A DNA stretch of 64,000 bases. Source: Stutzerimonas chloritidismutans AW-1 (GTDB lineage: Bacteria; Pseudomonadota; Gammaproteobacteria; Pseudomonadales; Pseudomonadaceae). Each line of letters starts with the position of its first letter. Positions within the stretch are counted from its first letter, which is position 1. Under the pieces are notes generated by a model. The model did not search any database and was not told the origin of the DNA. It saw only the letters and a program-made list of their open reading frames with translations. Shown here piece after piece: positions 53,621 through 63,844 of the stretch. The position numbers and the translations under genes are program-made. Location: positions 95,229 through 159,228 of the forward strand of contig NZ_AOFQ01000054.1 of assembly GCF_000495915.1 (NCBI RefSeq), read 5' to 3'.

Positions 53621-54226
53621 TCAGTCTTCGTCTTCTTCGGTCATCCCTTCGGGCAGGTGGTGCGCGATGCCCTTGTGGCAAGCGATGCAGGTCAGGTTGT
53701 CTTCGCGAGCCATCTCGTGCTGCTTGCGGGCTCGCTGCTTCTGCATGTCGGAGCTCATGCTTTCCAGGCTGTGGCAGTTGCGGCATTCGCGGGAATCGGA
53801 TGCCCGCATCCGCGCCCATTCGCGACGCGCCAGGGTCAGCCGCTTGGCCTCGAACTTCTCGGCGGTGTCGATGGTGCCGACGATCTTGCCCCACAGCTCC
53901 TTGGAGGCTTCTACCTTGCGCACCATCTTGTGCGTCCAGTCCCTTGGCACATGGCAGTCCGGGCAGGTCGCGCGCACGCCGGTGCGGTTGGCGTAATGAA
54001 TGGTTTCCTTGTATTCGGGGTAAACGTTGTCACCCATCTCGTGACAGGAGATGCAGAAGGTTTCGGTGTTGGTCGCTTCAAGCGCAGTGTTGAAGCCGCC
54101 CCAGAAGACGATGCCGGCAACAATGCCCACTATCAAAATGCCGCCGAGCGAATAGCGCGTGCTCGGCCGCCGCAGTAGCGCAAGGATGCCGCCCTTTTGT
54201 TGCTTGTTGCCGTCTTTATCGGTCAT
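53621..54226 (-). CDS. nirT: Tetraheme cytochrome NirT
   Basis: 201 residues, as in P. stutzeri NirT. N-terminal membrane anchor (GGILIVGIVAGIVFWGGF) and four CXXCH heme sites (CISCH, CPDCH, CRNCH, CIACH). NapC/NirT family quinol dehydrogenase passing electrons to the periplasm. 69 bases after nirS. Confidence 0.95.
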   Translation of the reverse strand: MTDKDGNKQQKGGILALLRRPSTRYSLGGILIVGIVAGIVFWGGFNTALEATNTETFCISCHEMGDNVYPEYKETIHYANRTGVRATCPDCHVPRDWTHKMVRKVEASKELWGKIVGTIDTAEKFEAKRLTLARREWARMRASDSRECRNCHSLESMSSDMQKQRARKQHEMAREDNLTCIACHKGIAHHLPEGMTEEDED

Positions 54227-54295
54227 GGAATCTGTTCCCTTGCCAGACCCACCGCGCCAGGCGCGGTGGGTGTTAACAGGCAATCCTCGGGCGGA

Positions 54296-55978
54296 TTAGT
54301 ACACGTCGTACATGGTGTTGAAGACGTTGAACTTGCCGGTCGGCGTGACGATTGCCGGATCGGTAATCACCTTCTTCAGCTTCAGGGTCTTGTCGTCGTA
54401 GATCACGATCGCAGACTGGTCGGTCTTGCCACCCCACAGGGAGATCCACACCTCGTTACCCGCCTCGTTGTACTCGGGGTGGGTAGCGCGACGGATCGCC
54501 TTGCTTTCCGGCAGACCGGAGTCCTTGGCGACGTCGAGACGCTTGGGTTCCTTGCTCAGATCGGCCAGGTCGTAGACGTAGACGGACTCGGCGACTTCCC
54601 GCTCGGGGTTCATCGGCGCGTCGGCCCAGAGGTTCTTCGACTTCGGATGGGTCTTGACGAACAGGTTGCCCGCGCCCGGCATCTTCAGTTCCTGCACCAC
54701 CTTCCAGTTGTGCTCCTTGTACTTGGCGTACTTCGGATCGTCGGAAGCGGTGGAGATCAGCGAGACCACGTCATCACCCAAGTGACCGGTGGTCCAGACC
54801 GGGCCGAATTGCGGATGGATGAAGTTGGCGCCGCGACCCGGGTGCGGGATCTTCGCGGTGTCGACCAGTGCGGCGAGCTTGCCGGTCTTGGTATCGACCG
54901 CAGCGACCTTGTTGGACGCGTTGGCAGCAACCATGAAGTAGCGCTTGGAGTAGTCCCAGCCGCCGTCATGAAGGAACTTGGCCGACTCGATGGTAGTGGT
55001 CTTGAGGTTCTTCAGATCGGTGTAATCGACCAGGATGATCTGCCCGGTTTCCTTCACGTTCACCACCCACTCCGGCTTGATGTGCGAAGCGACGATGGAC
55101 GCTACGCGCGGCTCGGGGTGGTATTCGCCATCGACGGTCTGGCCGCGGGTGGAAACGACCTTGATCGGCTCCAGGGTTTCGCCGTCCATGATCGAGTACT
55201 GCGGCGGCCAGTAGGTGCCACCGATCAGGTACTTGTCCTCGTAACCCTTGAACTTGGAGGTGTCCACGGAACGGGCATCGGAACCCAGGCGCACGGTGGC
55301 GACGGTGGTCGGCTCTTCGTACCACATGTCGATGATGGTGGTCAGGCCATCGCGGCCAACGGTATAGACGTAGCGGCCGGAAGCCGACAGACGCGAGATG
55401 TGTACCGCTTAGCCGGTGTCGAGCACCTTCCAGATGGTGTGGGTGTCGCCGTCGACCAGCGCCAGTTTGCCGGCATCACGCAGGGTGATGGCGAAGACGT
55501 TTTTCAGGTTGATCTTGTTCAGCTGCTTCTTCGGACGCTGGTCAACCGGAACGATGAGTTTCCAGCTGTCCTTCATGTCCTGCAGGGAGAACTCTGGCGG
55601 CACATCCGGAGTGTTCTGGATGTAGCGCGCCATCATGTTGATTTCTTCTTTGGTCAGGATGTCGTCGTAGTTGACCATCCCGCCTTCGGTGCCATAGGCA
55701 ATGATGTTTTCCAGGCGCTTGGTGCCCAGATTGAGGGTACCGCCCTCGGTCTTCTTGCCATCCGCTTCGGTTTTGCTCCAATGCGGCTCTAGATTCTTGC
55801 CCGTGGCTCCTTTACGCAGAACGCCGTGGCAACCTGCACAACGCTCGAAATAGATCTGCTTGGACGCTTCCTTCTCTTCGGCGGTCATCTCTGGGGCTGC
55901 AGCCTGGGCGACTGCCAGACCAAGCAACGAAAGGCCGGCGATCAGGCCAGCCAGGATAGGTTTACCAACATTGCTCAT
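54296..55978 (-). pseudogene. nirS: Cytochrome cd1 nitrite reductase NirS with an in-frame stop
   Basis: The frame covers 561 codons, the length of P. stutzeri NirS (560 residues). It has a signal peptide, the heme c site CAGCH and an eight-bladed d1 domain through DVY. At 55409-55411 codon 190 is TAA in WKVLDTG*AVHISRL; the family has a tyrosine (YAVHISR) there, a single change from TAC or TAT. The stop falls at the c/d1 junction, two residues before the heme d1 ligand histidine, so no nitrite reductase would be made. Restart downstream would lose that histidine. Confidence 0.9.
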
Positions 55979-56095
55979 CCTTCTCTCCTATGGGAGCGCT
56001 TCTGGCGACTCCTGCTAGTTACGGCGGTGTGGCAGTTCCCGGGGACTTCTTCTTTTTGCGACTTGGATGCTATGAGAGCGGCAATCCGAAAGCGC

Positions 56096-56109
56096 TTGAC
56101 GGCAATCAA
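56096..56109 (-). promoter_or_regulatory. DNR/FNR box upstream of nirS
   Basis: TTGACGGCAATCAA, one mismatch to TTGAT-N4-ATCAA, about 125 bases upstream of the nirS start. Confidence 0.7.
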
Positions 56110-56208
56110 GAGAGCCCCCGCCCCCCCCCGAACGTGACGCCTTGTCGCGGGCGCAACACGCCGAAACGTCTGGAATCGGCTTCGATTGGCAGGCATCCGG
56201 CGCGGGAC

Positions 56209-56222
56209 TTGATCGCAATCAA
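56209..56222 (+). promoter_or_regulatory. DNR/FNR box upstream of nirQ
   Basis: TTGATCGCAATCAA, a perfect match, about 80 bases before the nirQ start. Confidence 0.8.
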
Positions 56223-56295
56223 GCTTTGCCGGCGGATGGCTTGAGGGGGCAAAGCGGGGCCGGTAGCTTGGCGATGGAAATAACCAACTGCTGCC

Positions 56296-57123
56296 GTGAG
56301 GTACTTGCCTGTGAATGCGATTGAAATCCCGACTGCCGCCGGCACGCCTGACGCGCCCTTCTACCAACCGTTGGGCAATGAAGAGCAGCTGTTCCAGCAG
56401 GCCTGGCAGCACGGCATGCCCGTGCTTATCAAGGGCCCGACCGGCTGCGGCAAGACCCGTTTCGTACAGCACATGGCGCATCGCCTGAATCTGCCGCTGT
56501 ACACCGTGGCCTGCCATGACGACCTCTCCGCCGCCGATCTGGTCGGCCGTCACCTGATCGGCGCCCAGGGCACCTGGTGGCAGGACGGCCCGCTGACCCG
56601 TGCGGTACGCGAAGGCGGCATCTGCTATCTGGACGAAGTGGTCGAGGCGCGGCAGGACACTGCCGTGGTACTGCACCCGTTGGCCGACGACCGCCGCGAG
56701 CTGTTCATCGAGCGCACCGGCGAGGCGCTCAAGGCGCCGCCGGGCTTCATGCTGGTGGTGTCCTACAACCCCGGTTACCAGAACCTGCTCAAGGGCATGA
56801 AGCCGAGCACCCGCCAGCGTTTCGTGGCGATGCGCTTCGATTACCCGCCGGCCGCCGAGGAGGTGCGCATCGTCGCCAACGAGGCCCAGGTGGATGACGA
56901 ACTCGCCGCCCAGGTAGTCAAGCTCGGCCAGGCGCTGCGCCGGTTGGAGCAGCATGATCTGGAGGAAGTCGCCTCGACCCGCCTGCTGATCTTCACCGCG
57001 CGGATGATTCGCTCCGGCATGACGCCGCGTCAGGCCTGCCTGGCCTGCCTCGCCGAGCCGCTGTCGGATGACCCACAGACGGTCGCCGCGCTGATGGATG
57101 TGGTCGATGTCCACTTCGCCTGA
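56296..57123 (+). CDS. nirQ: MoxR-type AAA+ ATPase NirQ
   Basis: Up to 275 residues with Walker A GPTGCGKT, Walker B ICYLDEV and sensor NPGYQNLL. With NorD it activates NO reductase; in P. stutzeri it also affects nitrite reductase. Starts at GTG 56296, TTG 56305 or GTG 56311 are all possible; 56296 gives 275 residues. The 3' end overlaps the next gene by 17 bases. Confidence 0.93.
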   Translation: MRYLPVNAIEIPTAAGTPDAPFYQPLGNEEQLFQQAWQHGMPVLIKGPTGCGKTRFVQHMAHRLNLPLYTVACHDDLSAADLVGRHLIGAQGTWWQDGPLTRAVREGGICYLDEVVEARQDTAVVLHPLADDRRELFIERTGEALKAPPGFMLVVSYNPGYQNLLKGMKPSTRQRFVAMRFDYPPAAEEVRIVANEAQVDDELAAQVVKLGQALRRLEQHDLEEVASTRLLIFTARMIRSGMTPRQACLACLAEPLSDDPQTVAALMDVVDVHFA

Positions 57124-57694
57124 AGCCACCAGCCAACTGTCCCGGCGCCTGCCGGGCGATCTGGCGATGTGGTTCTTCATCCTCGCCGAGCTGACCGTCT
57201 TCGCCATCCTGATCCTGGCGTTCGCCGCCACGCAGATGCTCAATCCGCAGCTGTTCAGCGAGAGCCGCGCGGCGCTGGACAGCTCCATCGGCCTGGCGCT
57301 GACCCTGAGCCTGCTGACCTCAGGCCTGTTCGCCGCCCTGGCGGTGGAACAGGTGCGCGAGGCCAGGCCCGGGCGCGCGACGCTGTTGCTGCTCGCCGCG
57401 CTGGGCTCGTCCTGCGTCTACGTGGTGCTCAAGCTCAACGAGTACAGCCACCTGGCCGGGCTCGGCCTGGGCATGGAACACAACACCTTCTTTACCCTGT
57501 ACTGGATTCTGACCGGCTTTCATTTCCTGCATGTGCTGCTGGGCATGGTGATCCTCGGCTGGCTGGCCATGCGCTGCCGCCGCGGCGCCTACGGGCCGGA
57601 CGAGCACAGCGGCCTGGAGTCCGGAGTGCTCTACTGGCACATGGTGGATATGGTTTGGGTGCTGCTGTTCCCGCTGGTCTACGTGCTGAGGTAA
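57107..57694 (+). CDS. norE: NorE-like (NirO) membrane protein
   Basis: 195 residues, five hydrophobic segments, cytochrome c oxidase subunit III-like: GDLAMWFFILAELTVFAILI and GFHFLHVLLGMVILG. It aids full NO reductase activity in denitrifiers. Start MSTSPEA overlaps the nirQ end. Confidence 0.9.
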   Translation: MSTSPEATSQLSRRLPGDLAMWFFILAELTVFAILILAFAATQMLNPQLFSESRAALDSSIGLALTLSLLTSGLFAALAVEQVREARPGRATLLLLAALGSSCVYVVLKLNEYSHLAGLGLGMEHNTFFTLYWILTGFHFLHVLLGMVILGWLAMRCRRGAYGPDEHSGLESGVLYWHMVDMVWVLLFPLVYVLR

Positions 57695-57697
57695 GTC

Positions 57698-57946
57698 ATG
57701 TCTGCTTCGAAGATTCTGGTGGCCTGCTGGCTCGGCCTGGCACTGCTGTCGGTGTCCACCGTGCTGCTGGGTAATGCCGGCGCCACGCTGGCATTGGCTG
57801 GTGCGGTTCTGCTCACGGCGTTCGGCAAGGCCTGGCTGATCACCGACGGTTTCATGGAGCTGCGCCACGCTCCGCGGGCGTGGCGTCTGCTGCTGCTCGC
57901 CTGGCCGCTGGTCCTGGTGCTCGGCGTGCTGCTGACCCTGCTCTGA
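57698..57946 (+). CDS. norF: NorF-like (NirP) membrane protein
   Basis: 82 residues with three hydrophobic segments, like prokaryotic cytochrome oxidase subunit IV and NorF, including FGKAWLITDGFMELRHAP. Starts four bases after the previous stop. Confidence 0.88.
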   Translation: MSASKILVACWLGLALLSVSTVLLGNAGATLALAGAVLLTAFGKAWLITDGFMELRHAPRAWRLLLLAWPLVLVLGVLLTLL

Positions 57947-58005
57947 CCAACGGTACACCGCCGCAAGAAGCTGACGATGCGGTCAGCCACGCCCCGCGAC
58001 TTTTA

Positions 58006-58019
58006 TTGTTTCCGATCAA
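58006..58019 (+). promoter_or_regulatory. Weak DNR/FNR box upstream of nirJ
   Basis: TTGTTTCCGATCAA, one mismatch in the left half-site, about 100 bases before nirJ. Confidence 0.5.
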
Positions 58020-58115
58020 GGCCAGCCCTACCCCGCTCGTTGATCCTGCTGCTCAAGGAACGGGCGCCCGAGACGGCGCGCCCAGTGAGATACGCTGCCG
58101 AAGCGGAGCCGCCCC

Positions 58116-59297
58116 ATGTTGAGAATCAGCCATTACCTGCGCGCCCTGGCCCAACCGGCCACCAAGGTGCTCGGTGCCCGCAGCGCCAGCGGCAAGCGTC
58201 CCCCCGTGGTGATCTGGAACCTGCTCAGGCGCTGCAACCTGACCTGCAAGCACTGTTACGCGACCTCCGCCGACAGCGAGTTCCGCGACGAACTAGATAC
58301 CGCCGAGGCGCTGAAGGTGATCGACGATCTGCACGAGGCCGGTGTGCGCGTGCTGATCCTCTCCGGCGGCGAACCGCTGCTGCGGGCCGACATCTTCCAG
58401 CTGGCCGATTACGCCCGTGAAAAAGGTTTCTTCGTTGCGCTGTCCACCAACGGCACGCTGATCGACGAGAGCAACATCGAGCGTATCGCCGCGGCGCAGT
58501 TCGACTACGTCGGCATCAGCATCGACGGCCTGGAGGCGGTGCATGACGAATGGCGCCAGCTCAAGGGCAGCTTCGCCGCATCCATGCATGCCATCGACCT
58601 GTGCCGCCAGCGCGATATCCGCGTCGGCCTGCGCACTACCCTGACGCAGAACAACTACCCGCAGCTGCCGGCCCTGCTGGCGCTGATGCGCGAACACGAC
58701 GTGCAGAAGTTCTACCTCTCGCACCTCAACTACAGCGGCCGCGGCAAGCGCAGCAGCAAGGCCGACGCCCATCACCAGATGACCCGCGACGCCATGCGTC
58801 AGCTCTTCGAGCAGGCCTGGGACGACGTCCAGCACGGCCGCGAGACCGATTTCGTCAGCGGCAACAACGACGCCGATGCGGTCCTGCTGCTGCAGTGGGT
58901 CGAGGAGCGCCTGCCTGAGCATCGCGACCGCCTGGAAGGCATGCTGCGCGCCTGGGGCGGCAACGCCTCCGGCAGCGGCATCGCCAACATCGACAACATC
59001 GGCGACGTGCACCCAGACACCTACTGGTGGCAGCACACCGTCGGCAACGTGCGCCGCCAACGCTTCAGCGACATCTGGCTGAACGAGCCGGCGCCGCTGC
59101 TGCAGGAGCTGCGCCAGCATCCGCGCGCGGTCGGCGGTCGCTGTGCCGACTGCCGCTGGCTGGCGATCTGCAACGGCAACACCCGTACCCGCGCCTGGGC
59201 GCAGGGCGATCTGTGGGCCGAAGACCCGGGCTGCTACCTCTCCGACGAGGAGATCGGCCTGTCCGCCGCCGAGCGCATTCCCAGCATCACCATCTGA
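58116..59297 (+). CDS. nirJ: Radical SAM heme d1 synthase NirJ
   Basis: 393 residues, radical SAM site [12 protein letters not shown]-binding GGEPLLR and a C-terminal SPASM-like cysteine group ([13 protein letters not shown]). It converts the siroheme derivative by replacing propionates with oxo groups. First gene of nirJEN. Confidence 0.95.
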   Translation: MLRISHYLRALAQPATKVLGARSASGKRPPVVIWNLLRRCNLTCKHCYATSADSEFRDELDTAEALKVIDDLHEAGVRVLILSGGEPLLRADIFQLADYAREKGFFVALSTNGTLIDESNIERIAAAQFDYVGISIDGLEAVHDEWRQLKGSFAASMHAIDLCRQRDIRVGLRTTLTQNNYPQLPALLALMREHDVQKFYLSHLNYSGRGKRSSKADAHHQMTRDAMRQLFEQAWDDVQHGRETDFVSGNNDADAVLLLQWVEERLPEHRDRLEGMLRAWGGNASGSGIANIDNIGDVHPDTYWWQHTVGNVRRQRFSDIWLNEPAPLLQELRQHPRAVGGRCADCRWLAICNGNTRTRAWAQGDLWAEDPGCYLSDEEIGLSAAERIPSITI

Positions 59298-59367
59298 CCG
59301 ATCGAGCGGCCGACCAAGCGCCGCAGCAACGCACTCCGTAAGCCCGATGAGAATTCAGGAGCACCGC

Positions 59368-60204
59368 ATGGACCAGCCACTCACATTTCCCGCCTCGCTG
59401 AGCGCCGCGTTCGCCCCTGGCGAAGTCGCTCTGGTCGGCGCCGGACCGGGCGACCCCGGCCTGCTCACCCTGCGTGCCTGGAGCCTGTTGCAACAGGCCG
59501 ACGCGGTGGTCTACGACCGCTTGGTCAGCGACGGGTTGATGGCGTTGCTGCCGGCCGACTGCAGCCGCCATTACGTCGGCAAGACCAGTGGCTACCACAG
59601 CCTGCCGCAGCCGGAGATCAACCAGCTGCTGGCCGACCTGGCCCAGCAGAACAAGCGCGTGGTGCGACTCAAGGGCGGCGACCCGTTCATCTTTGGCCGC
59701 GGTGCCGAGGAACTGGAATTTCTTCTGCAGCGCGGCATCGACTGCCAGGTAGTACCGGGCATCACCGCTGCGGCCGGCTGCAGCGCCTATGCCGGCATCC
59801 CGCTGACACACCGCGATCTGGCGCATTCCTGCCAGTTCATCACCGGCCACCTGCAGACCAACGGCGAGCTGCACCTGCCCTGGGACGCCCTGGCTCAGGG
59901 CGGGCAGACGCTGGTGTTCTACATGGGGCTGGCCAGCCTCGGCGAGATCTCGCGCAACCTGATCTCCGCCGGCCTGCCGGTGAACACGCCCGCCGCACTG
60001 ATCGGCAACGGCACCCGGGAGAACCAGCAGGTGGTGCGCTGCACGCTGCGCCAGCTGCCGAGCATGGCCGACGAGCAGCACCTCACGCCGCCGACCCTGA
60101 CCGTGATCGGCCGGGTGGTCGGCCTGTTCGCCGAGCGCCAGGTCCAGCACCCGGCGCGGCTGCATGGTGATCCAGCCCCGCAAACGGAGGCCTTATGCAA
60201 CTGA
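59368..60204 (+). CDS. nirE: Uroporphyrinogen-III methyltransferase NirE
   Basis: 278 residues from [38 protein letters not shown] and PGITAAAG are the conserved SAM-dependent tetrapyrrole methylase motifs. It makes precorrin-2 for heme d1. AGGAG precedes the ATG; its last codons overlap nirN by ten bases. Confidence 0.95.
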   Translation: MDQPLTFPASLSAAFAPGEVALVGAGPGDPGLLTLRAWSLLQQADAVVYDRLVSDGLMALLPADCSRHYVGKTSGYHSLPQPEINQLLADLAQQNKRVVRLKGGDPFIFGRGAEELEFLLQRGIDCQVVPGITAAAGCSAYAGIPLTHRDLAHSCQFITGHLQTNGELHLPWDALAQGGQTLVFYMGLASLGEISRNLISAGLPVNTPAALIGNGTRENQQVVRCTLRQLPSMADEQHLTPPTLTVIGRVVGLFAERQVQHPARLHGDPAPQTEALCN

Positions 60205-61718
60205 TACCCGCCCTGCTGCTGGCAGCCGCGCTGCCGGCGGCCACCTTCGTTGCCCTCGACCTGGCCATTCCGCGGGCTGCCGCGGCGACCCAGCCAGCCG
60301 ACAGTCAGGCGCTGTACGAACAGCACTGTCAGAGCTGCCACGGCGTCAATCGTCTCGGCGGCGCCGGCCCGGCGCTGTTGCCGGAAAGCCTCAGCCGCAT
60401 CAAGCCGGCCGAAGCCCAGGCGGTGATCCGCGACGGTCGTCCGGCGAGCCAGATGGCCGCCTATTCCCACGTGCTTAACGAAGCGCAGATCACCGGTCTG
60501 GTCGACTACCTCTATCAGCCCTCTGCCGTGCCGCCCACCTGGAGCGACGCCGACATCCGCGCCAGCCATCGGATTCTCAAGGACGTCGCCACGCTGCCAA
60601 CGACCCCGCAGCACGGCGCCGACCCGCTCAACCTGTTCGTGGTGGTGGAAGCCGGCAATCACCACGTCCGGGTGCTGGACGGCGATCGTTTCGAGGAGCT
60701 GGCGAACTTCCAGTCGCACTTCGCCCTGCACGGCGGGCCGAAGTTCTCGCCGGACGGCCGCTTCGTCTACTTCGCCTCCCGCGACGGCTGGGTCAGCATC
60801 TACGACCTGCACAACCTGAGCATGATCGCCGAGGTTCGCGCCGGGCTGAACACGCGCAACCTGGCGGTCAGCAACGATGGCCGCTGGGTGCTGGTGGGCA
60901 ACTACCTGCCGGGCAATCTGGTGCTGCTCGATGCCCGCGACCTGTCGCTGATCAAGCACATCCCGGCGGTTGGCCAGGACGGCACGCCGTCGCGGGTCAG
61001 CGCCGTATACACCGCGCCGCCGCGCGACAGCTTCGTGGTCGCGCTGAAGGACGTGAAAGAGGCCTGGGAGCTCTCCTACGCCGGCGAGCCGACCTTCGAA
61101 CCCCGGCGCATCGAGGCCGCCGACTTCCTCGACGACTTCTCCTTCACCCCCGACTACCGCCACCTGCTGGCCACCTCGCGCAAGGCCCACGGCGGCCAGG
61201 TGATCGACCTGGATACCGGCAAGGCGGTCACCGATATCCCGCTGCCGGGCATGCCGCACCTGGGTTCGGGCATCTACTGGAAACGCGACGGCAAGTGGGT
61301 GTTCGCCACGCCCAACGTCAGCAAGGGGCTGATCTCGGTGCTGGACCTGGAAACCTGGAAGCTGATCAAGGAGATTCCCACCGAAGGCCCGGGCTTCTTC
61401 ATGCGCAGCCAGGCCAACTCGCCCTACGCCTGGACCGACGTGTTCTTCGGCCCGAACAACGACGCCGTGCACCTGATCGACAAGCAGACCCTGGAAGTCG
61501 CCCACACCCTGCGCCCGATGCCGGGCAAGAACGCCGCCCACGTCGAGTTCACCAACGACGGCCGCTACGCCCTGCTCAGCGTCTGGGACACCGACGGCGC
61601 CCTGCTCGTCTACGACGCCAAGACGCTGGAGGAGGTCAAACGCATCCCGATGAACAAGCCCTCCGGCAAATACAACGTCGGCAACAAGATCGAGTTCGCC
61701 GAAGGCACTTCGCACTGA
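60195..61718 (+). CDS. nirN: Heme d1 maturation protein NirN
   Basis: 507 residues: signal peptide, one heme c site CQSCH, then an eight-bladed propeller like NirS d1 ([28 protein letters not shown]). It binds dihydro-heme d1 and acts in its final oxidation. Starts inside the nirE end. Confidence 0.95.
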   Translation: MQLIPALLLAAALPAATFVALDLAIPRAAAATQPADSQALYEQHCQSCHGVNRLGGAGPALLPESLSRIKPAEAQAVIRDGRPASQMAAYSHVLNEAQITGLVDYLYQPSAVPPTWSDADIRASHRILKDVATLPTTPQHGADPLNLFVVVEAGNHHVRVLDGDRFEELANFQSHFALHGGPKFSPDGRFVYFASRDGWVSIYDLHNLSMIAEVRAGLNTRNLAVSNDGRWVLVGNYLPGNLVLLDARDLSLIKHIPAVGQDGTPSRVSAVYTAPPRDSFVVALKDVKEAWELSYAGEPTFEPRRIEAADFLDDFSFTPDYRHLLATSRKAHGGQVIDLDTGKAVTDIPLPGMPHLGSGIYWKRDGKWVFATPNVSKGLISVLDLETWKLIKEIPTEGPGFFMRSQANSPYAWTDVFFGPNNDAVHLIDKQTLEVAHTLRPMPGKNAAHVEFTNDGRYALLSVWDTDGALLVYDAKTLEEVKRIPMNKPSGKYNVGNKIEFAEGTSH

Positions 61719-61820
61719 TCGTGAGCGGATCGCCCACCGATTCAAGGTGGGCGCCCCCACGACGGTCACAACCCCCTACAATCATCGGTTCCGTCACGTT
61801 CACTGCATTTAAGGTCGACC

Positions 61821-62681
61821 ATGGATATTGATCTCGCCCGCACCTTTCTCGAGATCATTCGCAGCGGCAGCTTCATCGCCACGGCCGAGCGCCTGCACAT
61901 CACCCAGACGGCCGTCACCGCGCGCATACAGAACCTGGAAAACCAGCTGAGCTGCCGGCTGTTCGTGCGCAATCGCGCCGGCGCGCGGCTGACGGCCGAT
62001 GGCGAGCGCTTTGCCGCCTATGCCCGCCAGCTGGTGCAGACCTGGGAGGCCGCGCGGCGCGACCTGCCGCTGCCACGCGGTTATGGCGAACTGCTCACGC
62101 TCGGCGCCGAGGTGAGCCTGTGCAACCCGCTGATGCTGGCCTGGGTCCAGCGGCTGCGGCAAGCGCTGCCGGGCCACGCCGTGCGACTGGAAGTGGGCAG
62201 CGGCGAAGAGCTGCAGAAGAAGCTCGACCTCGGCGTGCTCGACGCGGCGCTGGTGCACCAGCCGGAGTACCTGCCCGGCCTGCAGGTCGAACAGCTGCTG
62301 GAGGAAAAGCTGATCCAGGTGGTGCAGGCGCAGAATCCAACGCCGTATCTGTACGTGGATTGGGGGCCTGCATTTCGCAAGCAGCATAATCAGGCGCTGC
62401 CCGAATACACCCGCGCCGCGCTGTCGTTCAGCCTCGGGCCGCTGGCCTTGCAGTATCTGGTGCAATGCGGCGGCCGCGGCTACTTTCGCACCCGCGTGGT
62501 CCAGCGCTATCTGGAAGAAGGCGTTCTCAAGCGAGTGGAGCAGGCGCCGGAGTTCAGCTATCCGGTCTACCTGGTGCATGCACGCGCCAGCGAATCGCCC
62601 GCATTGCTCAAGGCCGTCGAACTGCTGCGCGAAGTAGCCCTCGACGATTACGACTGGTCACGCTGGTACTACGATATCTGA
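61821..62681 (+). CDS. LysR-family transcriptional regulator
   Basis: 286 residues: N-terminal winged helix-turn-helix (GSFIATAERLHITQTAVTAR) and a substrate-binding effector domain. Targets are unknown; it lies 100 bases after nirN and could be independent of denitrification. Confidence 0.9.
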   Translation: MDIDLARTFLEIIRSGSFIATAERLHITQTAVTARIQNLENQLSCRLFVRNRAGARLTADGERFAAYARQLVQTWEAARRDLPLPRGYGELLTLGAEVSLCNPLMLAWVQRLRQALPGHAVRLEVGSGEELQKKLDLGVLDAALVHQPEYLPGLQVEQLLEEKLIQVVQAQNPTPYLYVDWGPAFRKQHNQALPEYTRAALSFSLGPLALQYLVQCGGRGYFRTRVVQRYLEEGVLKRVEQAPEFSYPVYLVHARASESPALLKAVELLREVALDDYDWSRWYYDI

Positions 62682-62704
62682 GCGTCGCGCCGGACTCGTG
62701 CCGC

Positions 62705-63844
62705 TCAGTCCGGCAGCTGCTTGAGCCAGTTGCGGTACAGCGCGGCGATCAGATCCGTCTGGGTAATCATGCCGACCAGCCGCTGTTGTTCATCGACTAC
62801 CGGCAGGCAGTGCAGGCCGCGATCCGAGAGTAGATAAACCAGTTCGACCATGTGCGTATCGGCGGTCACCGAGACTACTGGCGAACTCATGATCGCGCGT
62901 AGCTTGGTGCCGCGCAGGAAGTTCAGCTGACCGAAACTGAGCCGCCCGGGCCGCGGGTGGAAGTGCTTGAGCAGGTCCACCTGGGTGACGATGCCGACCA
63001 GCCGATGGTCGTCGCCCTGCACCACCGGCAGCGAGCGCAGCCGGTGCACCTGCAGGGTCTGCCAGGCCTGCTCGATGAAGGTATCCGGCGTGTGCCAGTA
63101 CAGATCGCGTGACATCACGTGCGCCGCGGTGATCTCGCCCATGCTGCGCCGCAGGGCGTGCTTCTCGGTCTGCTTGATCAGCCGTTCGAGGTCGTCACGG
63201 GTGACGTCGACATACTCGCCGAATTCCTGCAGCGCGCGATCCACGTCGTCATGGGTGAAGCTCATGCGCTCGCCCGGCGGCAGGTCGCGGGTGTGATGAC
63301 TGTTCTCGCGGCTCAGCCGCGGCTTCGGATAGGGATGCCCGGTCAGGTTGTTGTAGACCAGCGCGACCGCCACCAGGAGCGCCGAATAGAACAGCACCGG
63401 CCCGACCAGCGCGTAACCCAGCTGATGCAGCTCCGGGCTGCCCACCGCCGCCACCAGCGCCAGCGCGATGCTCGGCGGATGCAGGCAGCGCAGATAGAAC
63501 AGACAGAGCAGCGACAGGCAAGCCGCCAGCGCCAGCGAGGCGATACTGGGCAAGCCGCTCATGCCCAGACTGATGCCGATCAGCGCCGCCAGCAGATTGC
63601 CAACCAGAACCGCCCATGGCTGGGCGAACGGGCTGGACGAGGCGACGAACACCAGCACCGCCGAGGCGCCGGCTGGCCCCATGATCTGCAGGGTCAGCGA
63701 ACTGCCGACCAGCATATAGCCGCTGCAGAACACCAGCGGCATGACGATGGCAACGCCGAGGGCGGCGCGCAACCACTCCTTCGGCGAAGCATTCAGCGGG
63801 GCGGGAAGGAACGAGCGAATCCAGAGGGCGAAAGAGTCGTGCAT
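62705..63844 (-). CDS. HPP-family membrane protein with CBS pair
   Basis: 379 residues. Five hydrophobic segments with the HPP motif (CLHPPSIALALVAAVG), then two CBS domains (residues about 240-370, IMSSPVVSVTADTHMVELVY). HPP proteins transport nitrite across membranes in cyanobacteria and plastids; this role is suggested, not shown. Convergent with the LysR gene. Confidence 0.85.
   Translation of the reverse strand: MHDSFALWIRSFLPAPLNASPKEWLRAALGVAIVMPLVFCSGYMLVGSSLTLQIMGPAGASAVLVFVASSSPFAQPWAVLVGNLLAALIGISLGMSGLPSIASLALAACLSLLCLFYLRCLHPPSIALALVAAVGSPELHQLGYALVGPVLFYSALLVAVALVYNNLTGHPYPKPRLSRENSHHTRDLPPGERMSFTHDDVDRALQEFGEYVDVTRDDLERLIKQTEKHALRRSMGEITAAHVMSRDLYWHTPDTFIEQAWQTLQVHRLRSLPVVQGDDHRLVGIVTQVDLLKHFHPRPGRLSFGQLNFLRGTKLRAIMSSPVVSVTADTHMVELVYLLSDRGLHCLPVVDEQQRLVGMITQTDLIAALYRNWLKQLPD

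Larger units (their letters stand above)
55979..56295. other. nirS-nirQ divergent region
   Basis: About 320 bases between divergent nirS and nirQ, with two DNR boxes (below) and a run of ten C around 56120-56129. No gene seen. Confidence 0.7.

Noticed and set aside
52698..53894. nirB extended to 398 residues
   Set aside because: The extra part overlaps nirT in another frame; the signal peptide starts at 53573.
56120..56130. Run of about ten C before nirS as a phase-variable switch
   Set aside because: Not in a coding region or between promoter elements that I can identify.
59919..61769. 616-codon open frame opposite nirE-nirN
   Set aside because: Antisense shadow of two recognised genes.
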